Positions 22,047 through 33,559 of a DNA stretch of 64,000 nucleotides are shown here, one piece after another (position 1 is the stretch's first letter; every line of letters begins with the position of its first letter). Under the pieces are notes generated by a model. The model was not told where the DNA came from, made no database searches, and saw nothing but the letters and a program-made list of their open reading frames with translations. Origin of the DNA: Gryganskiella cystojenkinii (lineage: Eukaryota > Mortierellomycota > Mortierellomycetes > Mortierellales > Mortierellaceae); NCBI GenBank assembly GCA_015852425.1, contig JAAAIG010000051.1, positions 19,698-83,697 of the forward strand, given 5' to 3'. The translations under genes were made by a program, and so were the position numbers.

Positions 22047-23204
22047 TCCGGAGAACAAAGGAAGGAGATAGGAAAGGAGCTGGAGAATGGATGGTTGAAG
22101 AGAACTGAAAAAGAAATAGAAAAAGAAATTTTCTGATGGGTGCAAACACAAGACTTGAGAGCACTCAAAGCTGCAGTTTTTTTTTTTTTATTAATATTTT
22201 CATTTATAATATTTGCTTTTCTTCGACAAAAGAAACGACGACTCGATATCCGCTGTCGCAGTTGATATTCAATACTGCCTCGGTCTTTTCATCCGCCATA
22301 TCTCTTGACGAGTTGCAGACGAGCTGTTCATGCAATTTTACTATTTGTTCGATGCGAAGGATTAAAATGAAACAGGCAGAAGCGTATGTTTGAGATCTAT
22401 CATCGCTCGCAAAGCTTGAGGCGCACTGTGCGCAAAATACCAAGTATCAAAACCACACAGGCGTATTATTTAAACCTTATTTTTCCAGTTTGTGCGGATG
22501 AGGGTCCTGCTTCCCTGAATCTCCTATTTCAGCGGTGGCCCTTTCACCTCGACGACACATCCATTTATACCAAACACGCCCCAAAAATTGCTTCGGTGGT
22601 TGAACACTGCCTGAGTGCAGGAGTATTTAAGGAGCCAAGAGTAAAGTTTATAGGAGCGTCGTTGTTTGAGTTAGCTTCCAAGGACACGAGGTGCTAGAAA
22701 GTCGACTTTTGCCACACAACTCTCCTTTGTATTTCGTCGTTGCTGCTTCTTGTATACTGTTCGCAACGAGCAGGACGAGAATGCCGTTAGAAGATAGCTG
22801 TAAAAAGGAACCGTGTCATTTCTAGGACTCGGCACCGAGGTGCGAATGTCATAAGTCACTTCACCCAACACTTTCCAATTCACCCGACCATAACACCCCT
22901 TTCACCCAAACACACCCTTCAATACTACAGGAGCGGCAATAGCTGGCTGTCTATTTCCGGTCAATTGCGTCTCACGGTGGATAGGGTGACGGAATCGGCC
23001 TTTGCAAGCAAGGCCAAGGCATTTTGAGCAAATAGTATTAAGAGCGAAAGCGAGGACAAGGAGGTTGAGGATCAGAAAGAGCCGGAGAGGTGTTCGCATG
23101 AAAAATAGGCGAAGAGGTTTCTAATAGCTAGGCTTATATGTATACGTGTATGTCAGTTTTGGAATGTAGTCGATTCTTCCATTAATGAGGCCTGGTCGCG
23201 GTCA
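22047..23204. other. Spacer between intact kelch copy and relic
   Basis: Starts with the leader of the intact kelch gene. No supported gene except a possible tiny secreted peptide at 22902-23099 (listed separately). Short plus-strand frames such as 22386-22697 have no features. Confidence 0.45.
22902..23099 (-). CDS. Possible 65-residue secreted peptide
   Basis: Single open frame with an ATG at 23099. The first about 20 residues (MRTPLRLFLILNLLVLAFA) are a good secretion signal, followed by NTICSKCLGLACKG with three close cysteines and a basic C-terminus. On the minus strand a TATAAG lies about 40 bases upstream of the ATG. There is no homology I recognise, and the frame is short enough to arise by chance. 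It lies beside decaying kelch copies, whose hydrophobic signal segments could by chance produce such a frame. Hypothetical. Confidence 0.3.
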   Translation of the reverse strand: MRTPLRLFLILNLLVLAFALNTICSKCLGLACKGRFRHPIHRETQLTGNRQPAIAAPVVLKGVFG

Positions 23205-23532
23205 ATACGACCATGGGAAGGTAGCAACGATGAGGAGTTTGGACTTGACCATGCCTTGGGCCTCAACAAGAGGACCTGCTGAAAGAGCTGTCCAAGGAAG
23301 GTCTATCGAATTCAGGAGAGCATCCTACTGTTGATGCTGATCCGCCTGGGATGCAGAGGGTTTATTCAACGAACACGGCCCATTGAGATGACTATATTGA
23401 CGATAGGACGTGGTGACGGCGAAAACTAGAGTGATGGCGATGGTGAGGAAGGCTGCAAAGAGCGAAGTTATGAGACAGAATCCGGCACAAAGATGTTTTA
23501 ACCCCGAGTAGACTCTGCTGTTGAGGCTGCAT
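23205..23532 (-). pseudogene. Relic of a kelch-type membrane protein gene (5' end only)
   Basis: Reverse-strand translation shows the family's hydrophobic segment (LFAAFLTIAITLVFAVT), then a stop codon, and DLPWTALSAGPLVEAQGMV aligned to the paralogues' NPPWTSLSSAGP...GMVFS region. A start-like ATG at 23532 begins MQPQQQSLLGV in a shifted frame. The rest of the gene is missing. This is a fourth, mostly deleted copy of the tandem family. Confidence 0.65.
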
Positions 23533-24730
23533 TCTTGTAAGAACAGGGATGAGCAGAAATGACGACGACCGAGACTAGGGGCGTGGGCAGGACGAGAGGA
23601 TTGAAGAAAAACGAAAGAGAGAAAGAGGAAAATGTCTATTCTACGATTTTACTCATTTGGGTGATGGGTTTACAAGAACCTGGCCCCAAACTAATCCTTA
23701 CTATTGCACCCCTTCCCGCGAACAATATCTTGCTGGTTATTTGCCAGAGAGATCCGAGTCAAAAATGTTGGGTCTCACACTTTTCATAGAGCATTGGCAA
23801 CGATCATGCTAAAGCCTTGGTCGACCTATCAACGCCAAGACCAGAAGCGACAGCAAATCAAAAGTAGCACGAAGGCAGTGGGGCGCTGACCACAGATTTT
23901 TGTGCACCCTCGATAGCGCGTGGTGGAACGATTAAAGAATGTTCTTTCTCACAAAACGGCTCAGTGGCCCGAGTATGTTTGTGAATGTACACGTCGTGGA
24001 AAGAAAAGGAGGGCGGTTGTTCGTTTTTAGTTCGGGACACTGCATGTCCTCGATCCAAGGACATCTAGTGGAGTGCCTGTCTGCCTGCACACGTTCAAGA
24101 ATTCAGCGACAAGGAAAGGGCGGGGTACAAAAGACTGCCCTATGCATCATATTTTCCAGGTAAAAAGGTTGGAGGTAGACTGACATCAAGCGAATAAATA
24201 AAGTTGTCAACGGCGCAGAGTGTGTAATCTTGGTCTGCATGCGGCTGGGGTTCTCGATCCACAAACTGACACGTCCCATAAGACGCAAGCAAAAGAGCCC
24301 ATCAATTGTGTTCCTGGAAAGTGTTCCCGGGAACTCTTGTTTCGTTTTTCTCTTTTCTCTTTTAATTAGACCATGCAGTCTGATGTGCGTGGTACGGGGC
24401 GAAGGTATCTCTTTCTGGTACTCGAACCTAGTCAAAACTCAGTTAAGTCTTTGTTATTCGCGTCCTATTCCCCTCAATGGACTTCCACCGAAGAGGAGTT
24501 TGGAACAGGTATTGCATATACGGAACAATGATCCGCTTTGTGAAGTAAAGAATGGCGAGGGTGGAAAAGATGGGGGCAAAGGCGTGGGATAATGGAGGTT
24601 CTTTCTTCTCTTCTTATAAATAGTCGACCGTCCCTCAATGGTCCATCCTCATTCTCATCCTCACCAACTCTTTCCCACCAAACATATAATCAACACAACC
24701 TAAATCCAACCTCAATCCGACTGACAAACG
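23533..24730. other. Intergenic, no gene seen apart from promoter of next gene
   Basis: About 1.2 kb of mixed sequence with no family-like frame on either strand. The right end carries a TATA box and CT/CA-rich leader of the small secreted protein gene. Confidence 0.5.
24617..24624 (+). promoter_or_regulatory. TATA box (TATAAATA) of the small secreted protein gene
   Basis: TATAAATA lies 107 bp upstream of the ATG at 24731. A CT/CA-rich leader follows, the same arrangement as the TATA boxes of the GST-VOC and LPMO-like genes in this window. Confidence 0.55.
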
Positions 24731-25270
24731 ATGGCCACTCGCACCCTTTACCGCATCTTCGTTCTAGCCTTGGCGATGATTTTTGTCCTGCCTTTGGTTA
24801 TGGCGGCGATCTCGCCCGAGATCCTCGATGTTGGCAAGTCTTACCAGGTTCTCCGCAAGACCAAGGGTCACTGGGATGGCGGTGACTACAACGATGATGT
24901 GGATAGTTTCAACGGTGCGAAGCACTTGGCCATGCAGGTAAGCATCATCTTCCGATTATTTGTGTGCACTCATTTATCGCCTCCACATATCGTTCACGAT
25001 GTTGAGTACTGAAACATGACAATATGATGTACTCGTAACTAGAAATTGGCCGACTACTTCAAGTCCGGATCCCAAGTCTCGGACGTGATCTCGGCCATGG
25101 GCAAACCTGACGAGGAACGTCAGCAGTTGGTTGAGGCTGCTCAGCCGTCGGGCCAGTCCTTCCGCTACTATGTTTACAAGTGGCGTGGTAACCACGATTT
25201 CCTTTGGTTCCGTGTCGATGCAGCCAAGGGAAAGGTTACCAAGAGCGCGTGGTACTATGCCTACGAGTAA
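24731..25270 (+). CDS. Small secreted protein, possible BamE/SmpA-like fold
   Basis: Two exons, 24731-24937 and 25043-25270, join in frame to 144 residues. Residues 1-26 (ending LPLVMAA) are a signal peptide. The mature part begins ISPEILDVGKSYQVL, includes DYFKSGSQVSDVISAMGKPDE, and ends with alternating aromatic strands (FRYYVYKWRG, FLWFRVDAAKGKV, AWYYAYE). The order helix with G-x-S-x-x-[QV], x-x-x-[LM]G-x-P, then W/Y-rich strands and a 'F..D...GKV' hairpin recalls the BamE/SmpA/OmlA fold of bacterial outer membranes. That resemblance is my pattern reading, not a proven homology. No cysteine is visible in the mature chain, which is unusual for a small fungal secreted protein. It has a TATA box, so it is likely regulated or highly expressed. 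Function unknown. Confidence 0.82.
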
Positions 25271-25741
25271 AATGGAAGAGTCTTCTTTCCGCTTTCCCAT
25301 CTTATTGTTGTTTTAGACTTTTATCGAGTATAAAATATTAATAGTCTGCGACCTGGAATAAAATCTATTCTGAATGTATTCAGGGTGGTTTTTGCTTCGA
25401 ATGATTTTTAACTGTTTGCTCTCCCTTTCCCCCGGAGAATCGTGTCCTCTGAAAGCTTCTTTGCCCTTGGGTTTGCTCACATCCTTCTCTTCTCTTTCCT
25501 TTCTTCTTCCTTCCTTTTCAATTTGCATTGATTCCCTTTTGACAGATCAGCATATTGACTTTGTCATGTTGACTCAGCAACATCAGCCTCATTGGATATA
25601 ATCCCTGCCCTTCCCTTCCCTTATTTTTTACTTTCTTAATTGCATGGTCACACTGTCTCGTCCCATTTAGTTCATTCCCTCCGTCCATGCACGGATTTCT
25701 TTCCTTTCTTCCACCTTCTCGACTCTTCACAGCTACTTCCG
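25271..25741. other. Intergenic between secreted protein and SulP transporter
   Basis: AT-rich 3' UTR followed by a CT-rich leader before the ATG at 25742. No gene seen. Confidence 0.6.
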
Positions 25742-28700
25742 ATGGACATTGGTTCCAGCAGCAATCAGGGTCAAGGTCATGGCTACAATGACTTTCAATC
25801 TTCGTCTTTGTCTTCATATGGAGCCACCTCCAACTCTGCTTCACTTACATCACTACCAACCACTTCTATAAAGAAAACACCTCCACCACCTTTACCCTTG
25901 TCGCCGCAGCAGAAATACCAACAACAACAACAACAACAACTTAATGCCAAGCCCAAGCACATCAGGCAGACTGTGCGTCACTCTGCGTCAAACGGCTCTC
26001 TCTCTTCCTCGTCTATATCCTCCTCTGCTTCGTCTTCTCAAAACCATTCTGCACGACAGTACTCTCGTCGACTACACCTTCATCACCACCAACAACAACA
26101 ACATCAGCAGCAAGAGCAAGGGACCAAGTGGCAGACAAAAGTCAGCAAGGGTCAGTCTCTCCTTGTCGGGTTTGTCCGTCGCCGGATACCCTTGATCGGG
26201 TGGCTCATCTATGATCCAGGATATAACTGGCGTGCTAATATAGCTGAGGACGTCTTTGCTGGCATCAGTAAGTATCAATACCTCGAGAGGCGGATCCCCA
26301 TTGCCAAAATACGGGCATAGAAAGAGAAAGCGGAGGAGCCATTTTAATTTATTTTTGTTCTATGTTGTGTTCCGGTGTCCATGACACGGATGACAACAGA
26401 TTGAGTCGTCGTGCTTTTGTGTCTTCTCTTTGTTTACAGGGAAGGACCGTTCGTGCGCACTTAACTTTCTTTCATTTATCGTTTTGTCGCTGTTCTCCGC
26501 ATCTCATTTTCTGGGACGTAGTTGTTTCCCCCAGAAACGAATAAGAAACATTCCTCCATCTCCGCTCATTTTCGATCCGATCTTTGCTTCTTTTTCTTCT
26601 TCCGTGGATCCATTCGACCGTCTAGTTTCCAAACTCCTTCGATTATCCATCAATCTGTTCAAGCACGCCACTCATCTCTTCACACTACTAGTCCCTTTTT
26701 TATGCCACGCACTAACCAACGTTCTTTCCTTCTCTCTCCTGACTCCTGTTCATTCACAATAATGATGATTTCTCGTAGCGATATCCGCAGTCATCATCCC
26801 CCAGAGTCTCTCCTATGCCATGCTAGCTTCGCTCCCACCAGTGCATGGACTCTATACCTCCTTGGTCCCTACCATCGTATATGCAATCCTCGGCACGAGC
26901 AAACACATGTCCACAGGCACATTTGCCATCACCTCGTTGCTTCTTGGCCAATTCGCCCACAAGATCCTCTCGGACCAGGGCTACTCGGACCATGAGGGCT
27001 CAGACTTGGAAGAATACAATCGTCGATACCTCTCTCTATGCCTCACACTTACGTTCATTGTCGGTGGGATTCAGATCCTAATGAGCATGGCTCGACTCGG
27101 TCGTTGGACCTCGCGGCATTTACTCCCAACAGCATTGGTCTCCGGGTTCAACACAGCCTCCGCCTTTCATATAGGGACGCATCAATTGAAGCACTGGCTC
27201 GGAATGAAACCGCCACGGGAAACTGGGGTCTTTAGTATGATCAAGTCCTGGATCTGGATCGTGGGGCATTTCTGGCAGGAGACCTCATGGCCAACGCTCT
27301 CCATGGGGTTGGCCGCCATGGTTCTCATGTATCTATTGCAACGACTCGAGTACTACAGGAGGGCCAGATCCGACACCATCATAGAGGATATTCCCTCTTC
27401 ACCACGACCGTCACTTTCACCCTCAACACCGCTCTTACCGTCGGATCGTGTCATGTTTTCACCGTCACTGTCTTTGCCCAATTCGACACCCGAGGAGCAC
27501 GCTCGTGCAGGAAGTGGGATTGGTCGATCTGAAAGCAGGGAACAAGCGTCCTGCACTGGTCAACATTGGACTAAAGTCGGACAGCCGCGCAGAAGGAGTA
27601 TTGTGCCCAAAGCTGTCTCCGACCAGGCGCTCTTGACTGTTCAAGATGTCTCATTGGAGAATGACGGGTCTGACTACGACAGTAGCACCGTAGCAAGATC
27701 ATCGCTCGAAACTCCCTCCATTCTCAATTGGAGACATCCCGTGGACAACCATCACTCGGATCAGCCACGCCCACCGCCATCTCAGTCTCAGTTACACCTC
27801 CAACATCCTCAGGAAAATTCGTCAATCCAAGGCCTTACAGGACTCGCCAATACCGGAGCGTTGGGACAGATACCGAAAAGGACTTCGCCTCGGCACCCTC
27901 ATCAGTATAAAACTTTACAATCGCCGTCCAGTACACCAGTTCTCGAAAGTAGCAGCAGGCGTCCACGGATATCATTCGATTCTACAGACGAACATTGTCG
28001 GTTCTCCGGCAATGAGGAGTCTTCTAGGAGAGCCTCCGTTGTGATCATCGGTGGCTCCAGTGACTCTGACGGTTCATCCTCCTGCTCAAGCGGCAAATGC
28101 AGCTCGTTCAGGACTACGCCTTACAATGAATTTGCACCCCACTCTGAGCAAGAGCTACCCCAGAGCAGGTCGATCATGTGGTTCCCAAAAGTTCATTTTC
28201 CAATCCCGGATATTCTGATATGCGTCTTAATCTTTACAGCTGCGACTGTGATCCTGGACCTCGACAAGAAGTACGCAATTGAGGTTATAGGACCTATCCC
28301 TACGGGACTCCCGACCCCGACTTGGCCACCTGTAACCATGACCGAAGGTTGGGCCTGGCAGGACTGGAAGCTTCTGCTTTGGCCCGGAACTCTGATGGCG
28401 TTGGTGGTTTATGTGATGTCTCTCTCAGTAGCTAAGCATTTCGGACGCGAGTACGGGTATGAGGTTGATGCAGATCAAGAAATGCTTGCTCTGGGTGCTG
28501 GGTCCCTGTTTGGATCTTGTTTCGGCGCTTACGCATGTACAGGAAATCTCACCCGGTCTGCTATCCTAGCTCAACTCGGTTCCAAGACTCTGTTGGCTTC
28601 CCTTGTCGGCGCTCTGATGGTCTTGATGAGTCTTTTGTGGTTCACGGTGTTGTTTAAGCGTATTCCGAACACGATCTTGGCCACGATTGTCCTTGTCTCG

Positions 28701-29018
28701 CTCAAGTCTCTAATGGGTCATACGGTCGAGGCCAAGCGGCTTTGGCGCGTGGGAAGGAGAAAAGAAGCCTTTATCTGGTGGTCGACGTTCATGAGTGTGA
28801 TTATCTTTAGTATCGAGATAGGTCTCGCAGTCGGAATGGCAACCGTGGCAGTGTTCAAGCTTTACAAGCATGGAACGAAATGGAAGCATAGGATCGTGAG
28901 GGGGATCAAGCAGTCAGTTCTATACCAAAGAATCATGTTGATGCTCGGGTTGCAGAGTCCTTTGCACACCACTGCAGGCCGAGGACTCTACACCGGCGAT
29001 GACGAGGACGATTACTGA
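25742..29018 (+). CDS. SulP/SLC26-type anion transporter (sulfate permease family), atypical
   Basis: Two exons, 25742-26267 and 26779-29018, join in frame (FAGI-T-ISAVIIPQSLSYAML) to 921 residues. Residues 1-130 are disordered, rich in S, Q and H. The transporter core starts near 145 (GWLIYDPGYNW) and carries the family signature VIIPQSLSYAMLASLPPVHGLYTS, then TSKHMSTGTFAITSLL, a helix array, and later GPIPTGLPTPTWP, LGAGSLFGSCFGAYACTGNLTRSA and IPNTILATIVLVSL, all classic SulP landmarks. Two departures stand out. A Ser/Pro/His-rich insertion of about 270 residues (about 372-640) splits the membrane core. The chain also ends about 55 residues after the last helix (TGDDEDDY) with no STAS domain. 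Members carry sulfate, bicarbonate or other anions across membranes; the substrate here is not determinable. The 511-nt intron lies immediately before the signature helix. Confidence 0.88.
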
Positions 29019-29567
29019 ACGATCGACTTTGCCTGCTTTTCTTGAGCACTTTTTGTGGTTTGCCCACCGCTCTACGCTTGTATTTTTATCCCTTTTCCCA
29101 CAAATTTTTTTTAGCATAGAAGACTTTTCGCCTCAATTGACCTTTCAATTCATTTTGCGCCTGTAGTGTACATTACTTTCCTTTCAATCCAACACGAACG
29201 ATCATAATTGCCAGCCATATTATCGTGGTATTTTTATTCTTTTACTTTACAACAGGATATTTTTTGAAGCCAGAATGGCATTTTGGGAAAGTGAGAAAAA
29301 ATGAGGACGTCTGATTCTTTTTTCTTTGATGAAGGTCCAGATCCGATCCCCTTTACCTGCCTTGCACAGAAACACTTTTGTGCAATTACGGTCAAGGAAC
29401 GAAGGGATATATGGCTTTTTTCAAAAAAGGAGAGTGTTTTCTGTGTGTGGACATGAAAAAAGTAAATGGTGAGGATAGATGGTATTTTGATGATATGTAA
29501 CAAGGGTATGAACAAAGAGAACCTCAGGACACAAGCACAGCTCGGTGTCTTTGCTGGAGGAAGCCCT
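29019..29567. other. Convergent 3' region between transporter and LPMO-like gene
   Basis: AT-rich sequence with several short T runs; contains the 3' UTRs of two convergent genes. No gene seen. Confidence 0.6.
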
Positions 29568-30302
29568 TTACTTCTTGACGACATTCAAGTCTGCACAGGA
29601 AGCGTAATACTCGTTCGAGTTCAACTTCCAGCGCCATTGCATGACAACGTTGCCGATAGGAGTGTTTTGGGGCACGGTGAAGCAACCGCCGCAAGGCCAG
29701 ATATCGGTGTTCTCGTTCTTGTTGGTACAGTTCTTGTAGTTCAGCTTGACAATAACGTTGCTCAAGAAGTCAATCTGATTGGGATCCTTGTTTTGGTTGG
29801 CAGTCTTGGAGAAGGCAATCGTGACAGGTTGGTTCTTCTCATCGGGGACGGCATGGTTCTTAGCGGGCCAACGGATACAAAGCTGACCACCGGGGTGCGT
29901 CGTAGTCTGCACGCCGACCTTGCGACCACGCTTGTCAGTTCCCTTGTAAGCGTTGCCCCATACAGCTTTGCCATTGACCATAGCCATGGTCTCATCCGCA
30001 CCAGGTTCCTCACCCTCCTTTCCATTTGAGCAAGGGAGTGCGTGCAAAACGTCGTTGTGTCTCTGCTGGTAATGACGGTTGGGGTCATCGGAGTCCAACT
30101 TGGCAAAGGGCTTGGCCTTCAAGGGGAAACGGCGGGCATAACCGAAGCAGGCACCGTCCTTGTCGTGCCAAGTCTTGGCACCCTTGTTGAAGCGCCAGTC
30201 GACGCAGTCAACGTAGGAATGCGACTCGACCACGGGCGATTGGGTGAGGAGGAGGACAAAGGAGGTGGCAATGACAGCCAAAGTGGCCTTGGAAAAGATC
30301 AT
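29568..30302 (-). CDS. Secreted LPMO-like (chitin-binding type-4-like) protein
   Basis: One exon, 244 residues, ATG at 30302. Residues 1-27 are a signal peptide (ATLAVIATSFVLLLTQSPVVES), and predicted cleavage leaves His28 at the mature N-terminus (HSYVDCVDWRF), the hallmark first ligand of a copper histidine brace. Candidate second histidines are H136 (THPGGQLCIRW) and H150 (PAKNHAV). The C-terminal half has GNVVMQWRWKLNSNEYYASCADLNV, matching the QW.W...YY.CADV-type strand that closes lytic polysaccharide monooxygenase and chitin-binding-4 folds, and paired cysteines (WPCGGC). LPMOs oxidatively cleave chitin, cellulose or other glycans outside the cell. I cannot assign an AA family, and some similar secreted proteins bind copper without cleaving glycans. 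The TATA box upstream and CT-rich leader suggest strong regulated transcription. Confidence 0.82.
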   Translation of the reverse strand: MIFSKATLAVIATSFVLLLTQSPVVESHSYVDCVDWRFNKGAKTWHDKDGACFGYARRFPLKAKPFAKLDSDDPNRHYQQRHNDVLHALPCSNGKEGEEPGADETMAMVNGKAVWGNAYKGTDKRGRKVGVQTTTHPGGQLCIRWPAKNHAVPDEKNQPVTIAFSKTANQNKDPNQIDFLSNVIVKLNYKNCTNKNENTDIWPCGGCFTVPQNTPIGNVVMQWRWKLNSNEYYASCADLNVVKK

Positions 30303-30461
30303 TGTTAAATGAGTGTGGGGTTTGTGCGTGAGTGTGGGTGTGAAGGCTGTTAGGGGTGGAGAGAGCGAGCGAGAAAGAGAGGCGAGGAAGTTGAGGGATG
30401 AGAGAGATAGAAAAGAGCGGATGAAGAAGAGCAAAAAAAATGAGAGAGGAAATGCAGCGCG

Positions 30462-30468
30462 TTTTATA
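30462..30468 (-). promoter_or_regulatory. TATA box of the LPMO-like gene
   Basis: TATAAAA on the minus strand, 160 bp before the ATG at 30302. A CT-rich leader separates the two. Confidence 0.55.
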
Positions 30469-33400
30469 CCAGGGGACCAACGATTTCGACGGGGGAAGAC
30501 GAAGGTTAGAACCAAAGTCTCGGTTTTTTTTGTTTATCGTCTTATCGTCCCTGTCGCTGTCCCTGGTTGTGCCTTAATGCCAATGCACAACGCCTTCGTT
30601 CGTGTCAACGGTCAGTCAAAAGTGTTTAATTATTGAAGCAATTTGTGTTTCCCCTATTTTACGACAATAGAGTCGGGTAAAAAAATCTATAATTGAATAG
30701 AAGGCTGAATAGGGACATGCACCTAGACGTGGATAAAAAACCAGAATCAAAAAAGGAACGATCGAAAATGACCACACCAATAAGCAATGCTGCAATTTAT
30801 TTTTTTTCTCATTAAGGTGCCCGGTCATACGGACAAAGTGGTCGAAAAACACACAACACAGGAGCAGGGACATAGACAGAGACCAGGGACGCCAATAATT
30901 TTTCGTCTCTTCGTTCTCATTGTTTCAACAGCATGATAGGTCAAACAAAAGGTTCTTTCTCGACGCCCCCTTCTTCCCTTTGCACACCCCACACTCATAC
31001 ACTGGCATATTGGTTCATTTCCACTCGAAGGGGCAAGAACGGGGTGAAATGATCGTGGAAGAACTCTCACTACGTTTGAGCAGAGACCTTCCGTCATCTC
31101 CATCCCTCTTCTGTGCCTCTTCTGCGCAATATTAACCTGGGACCGACCAGTCTTATGGACCGAGGAACAGTGGCAGACATGGGAAAAGGGGTTTCCTGGA
31201 GGAGGGGGGGAGGGGAGAAAGAGGCAAGGAGGTGGTCACCGGGGACGTACTCTAACTTAGATATTACCTCTCGCTCAAAGCCCAAGCCCAGATCTGATTA
31301 TTTGTTTTTTTGTTCACTTTCTCAGATTCTCCAAATTGGAAGGCGCAAAGGGAAAAAGAGGCGATTGCTGTCCAAACGCCAATAAAGTTTAAACAAATGG
31401 AATGATTTGCTAGTCAGTGTGTATAACGTTTTTCCTTCGTGTTTTTTTGCCGCTCAATTTGGTCATGCCTGTCCAACCATTTGAACGCACTGAGGAAAAA
31501 TGGACCGCGAGCCCACCACTGGTTCGATTTTTTTATGTGTTCGTCATTGTAATAAGAACATTGAGAGAATAGGAACTATGAGACGCTACCTGAGCGATAG
31601 GCTACCCTCACCATTTCTACTCCTAACCCCCACCTACCTCCCTTTCAGCCTTCTCACCACATTGTGCACCAAAACGATTTCAAAAAATAAAACTCTCCTT
31701 GCCTCTCTCTCTCTTCTCTCTCTCTCAGTTGAGGGAAAGATTATACCCCGGACACGTTTGATCGTAAAAATAAATATGCGATGTGACGGAGGACAAAAAA
31801 GGAGGCTTGAGTAATAAATTTTCAATTTCTTCAGCCGTAAGCAACTTGCAGAAATGGCAGCGGGCAGCAAAATCCATGACGAGGGGAAAGAAGAGAGAGT
31901 TCATATCTTCGATATTCCGCTAATATCAAACAAGTAGAGAGAATCCCTCCCTGTCAACGACATTATGCCTAAACGGGAGTAGTGAAGGATGATCCAGTGG
32001 AAAGCCATGGATCGGTCGTGAGGAGAGGGTTTGGCATTTTTCCCGTGAATTGAATCTGAATTTTCTTTTCTTGCGATATCTACCACGAAGTCCAATCCTG
32101 ACACCTGTGGAGCATAAGGAGCAAGTGAAGAAACCAAAGAGGTTGGGTGGTTGAACCTTTTTTCAGCGATGGATCATTGGTGTGTTTTTTTTTATCAACG
32201 ATTAAACATTTTTGGCAAGTGTAACTAATAGCAGGACAGCATGTTCACACAAGCAATGGAGGGAAATAAGCGCCAAAAATCAAAATCTTGGACACGAAAC
32301 ATGAAAAGTGAACGCAAAGCCTATGTCCAACAGACCCCAGAGTTCCCCTGGTTGTGTGCCGAAAGCCCAGTGCGAGAGCGCACTGGGAACACAAGGAGGA
32401 TAGAAGGGACCACAGGCGTAGACAAATTGCAATAAACGTTGGTAATGAGCAGAGAGACAGTGCTGTTACTGCGGGATGGAACAGCAAAACGATCGGGGAA
32501 ATATTTGCCTTCCGACAGACAACTGGTGAGGTCAATTTGTTCCTGCATATCTGATGGTAACAATCAGGCGGGAATGATGGAGTCTGTGGAAAACTGTACA
32601 GCTATTTCTTTGATCTGGCAAAGAGTTTGCATTCCTTTGCTGCACAAAAAGAGGGGGGCATAGTTGGTCGATGTACCCTGGTCACAGATCTGCAACCATC
32701 CGCGACTGAAGTCGCACTGCAGTCTGCAGCTTCGTTACCGGGAAGCACTGACCATTGCCCCTGCCTGTTGTACCCAGCTTTAGCGCCATGGCTCTCATTT
32801 CTTTTGTGATCACGGGCCATTGCCTTACGAGAGCAACGACGACAAAAAAGATCTCGCTCCTCTCTTTTCCGCGGAAGCATGGCACAAAGTTGGGGGGGTT
32901 GAGAGCACTTTTTTTTGGGTCGAAACTTAAGATGAGGCAAATGCCCAATTTTTCCTTTTTCCTGCCTTGAGAGCACTCGGGCTATTTCAATTTTTTTTGT
33001 TGTTGTGTATTGATCAAAAAAGGAGATGGGCTCTCACTTCGCCTGCTTCACGAATGTGGTCTGCTTCCGAGCAAGAGGCAGGCGCCAGCAGCAAAAATGA
33101 CTCTTTTTTTCATTGCTTTGGAGTTAGTACATGTACAGTAGCTTTGAGAGGAGATTTTTCGAAAGAGAAGGTTCCATCAACGCCAAGCGGGATGTAAAAT
33201 TAGGGCGAGACGCCCTTGCACCGATTTGCCTCTTGGTCCCCGACTCTTGTCCATCCGAAAGGACGCGCGCGCTTGTTGTTGTTTTCCCGTTTGTCGCTAG
33301 ACTATATCAACTCGGCAACTAAGTATGTGGTTTTTCAACTATTTCTTATTGTTAGATTTGGTCCCCTGCCCCATCCGAAAGTCAGTCGGACTCGTCTCTA

Positions 33401-33559
33401 TAATAAAAAAAATCACAGGGTCGCAAAAAAAGCTCGTTAATGTTTTCTCAAAACAATGAAGGAATGTTGTCCAAAAAGAATCAACAAACGGTTCAAGACT
33501 GAAACACAGCAAGCGCGCACGCACCGCTTTCTCATTCCTCCCGTCCACTCCTGAGTGAC

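Noticed and set aside
22047..22151. Upstream extension of the intact kelch gene
   Set aside because: The MPSQ start at 22046 is shared by the paralogue at 19497; the extension is low-complexity leader sequence.
30042..30308. Antisense frames opposite the LPMO-like gene (also 29466-30029)
   Set aside because: Mirror of a coding exon with clear family motifs on the other strand.
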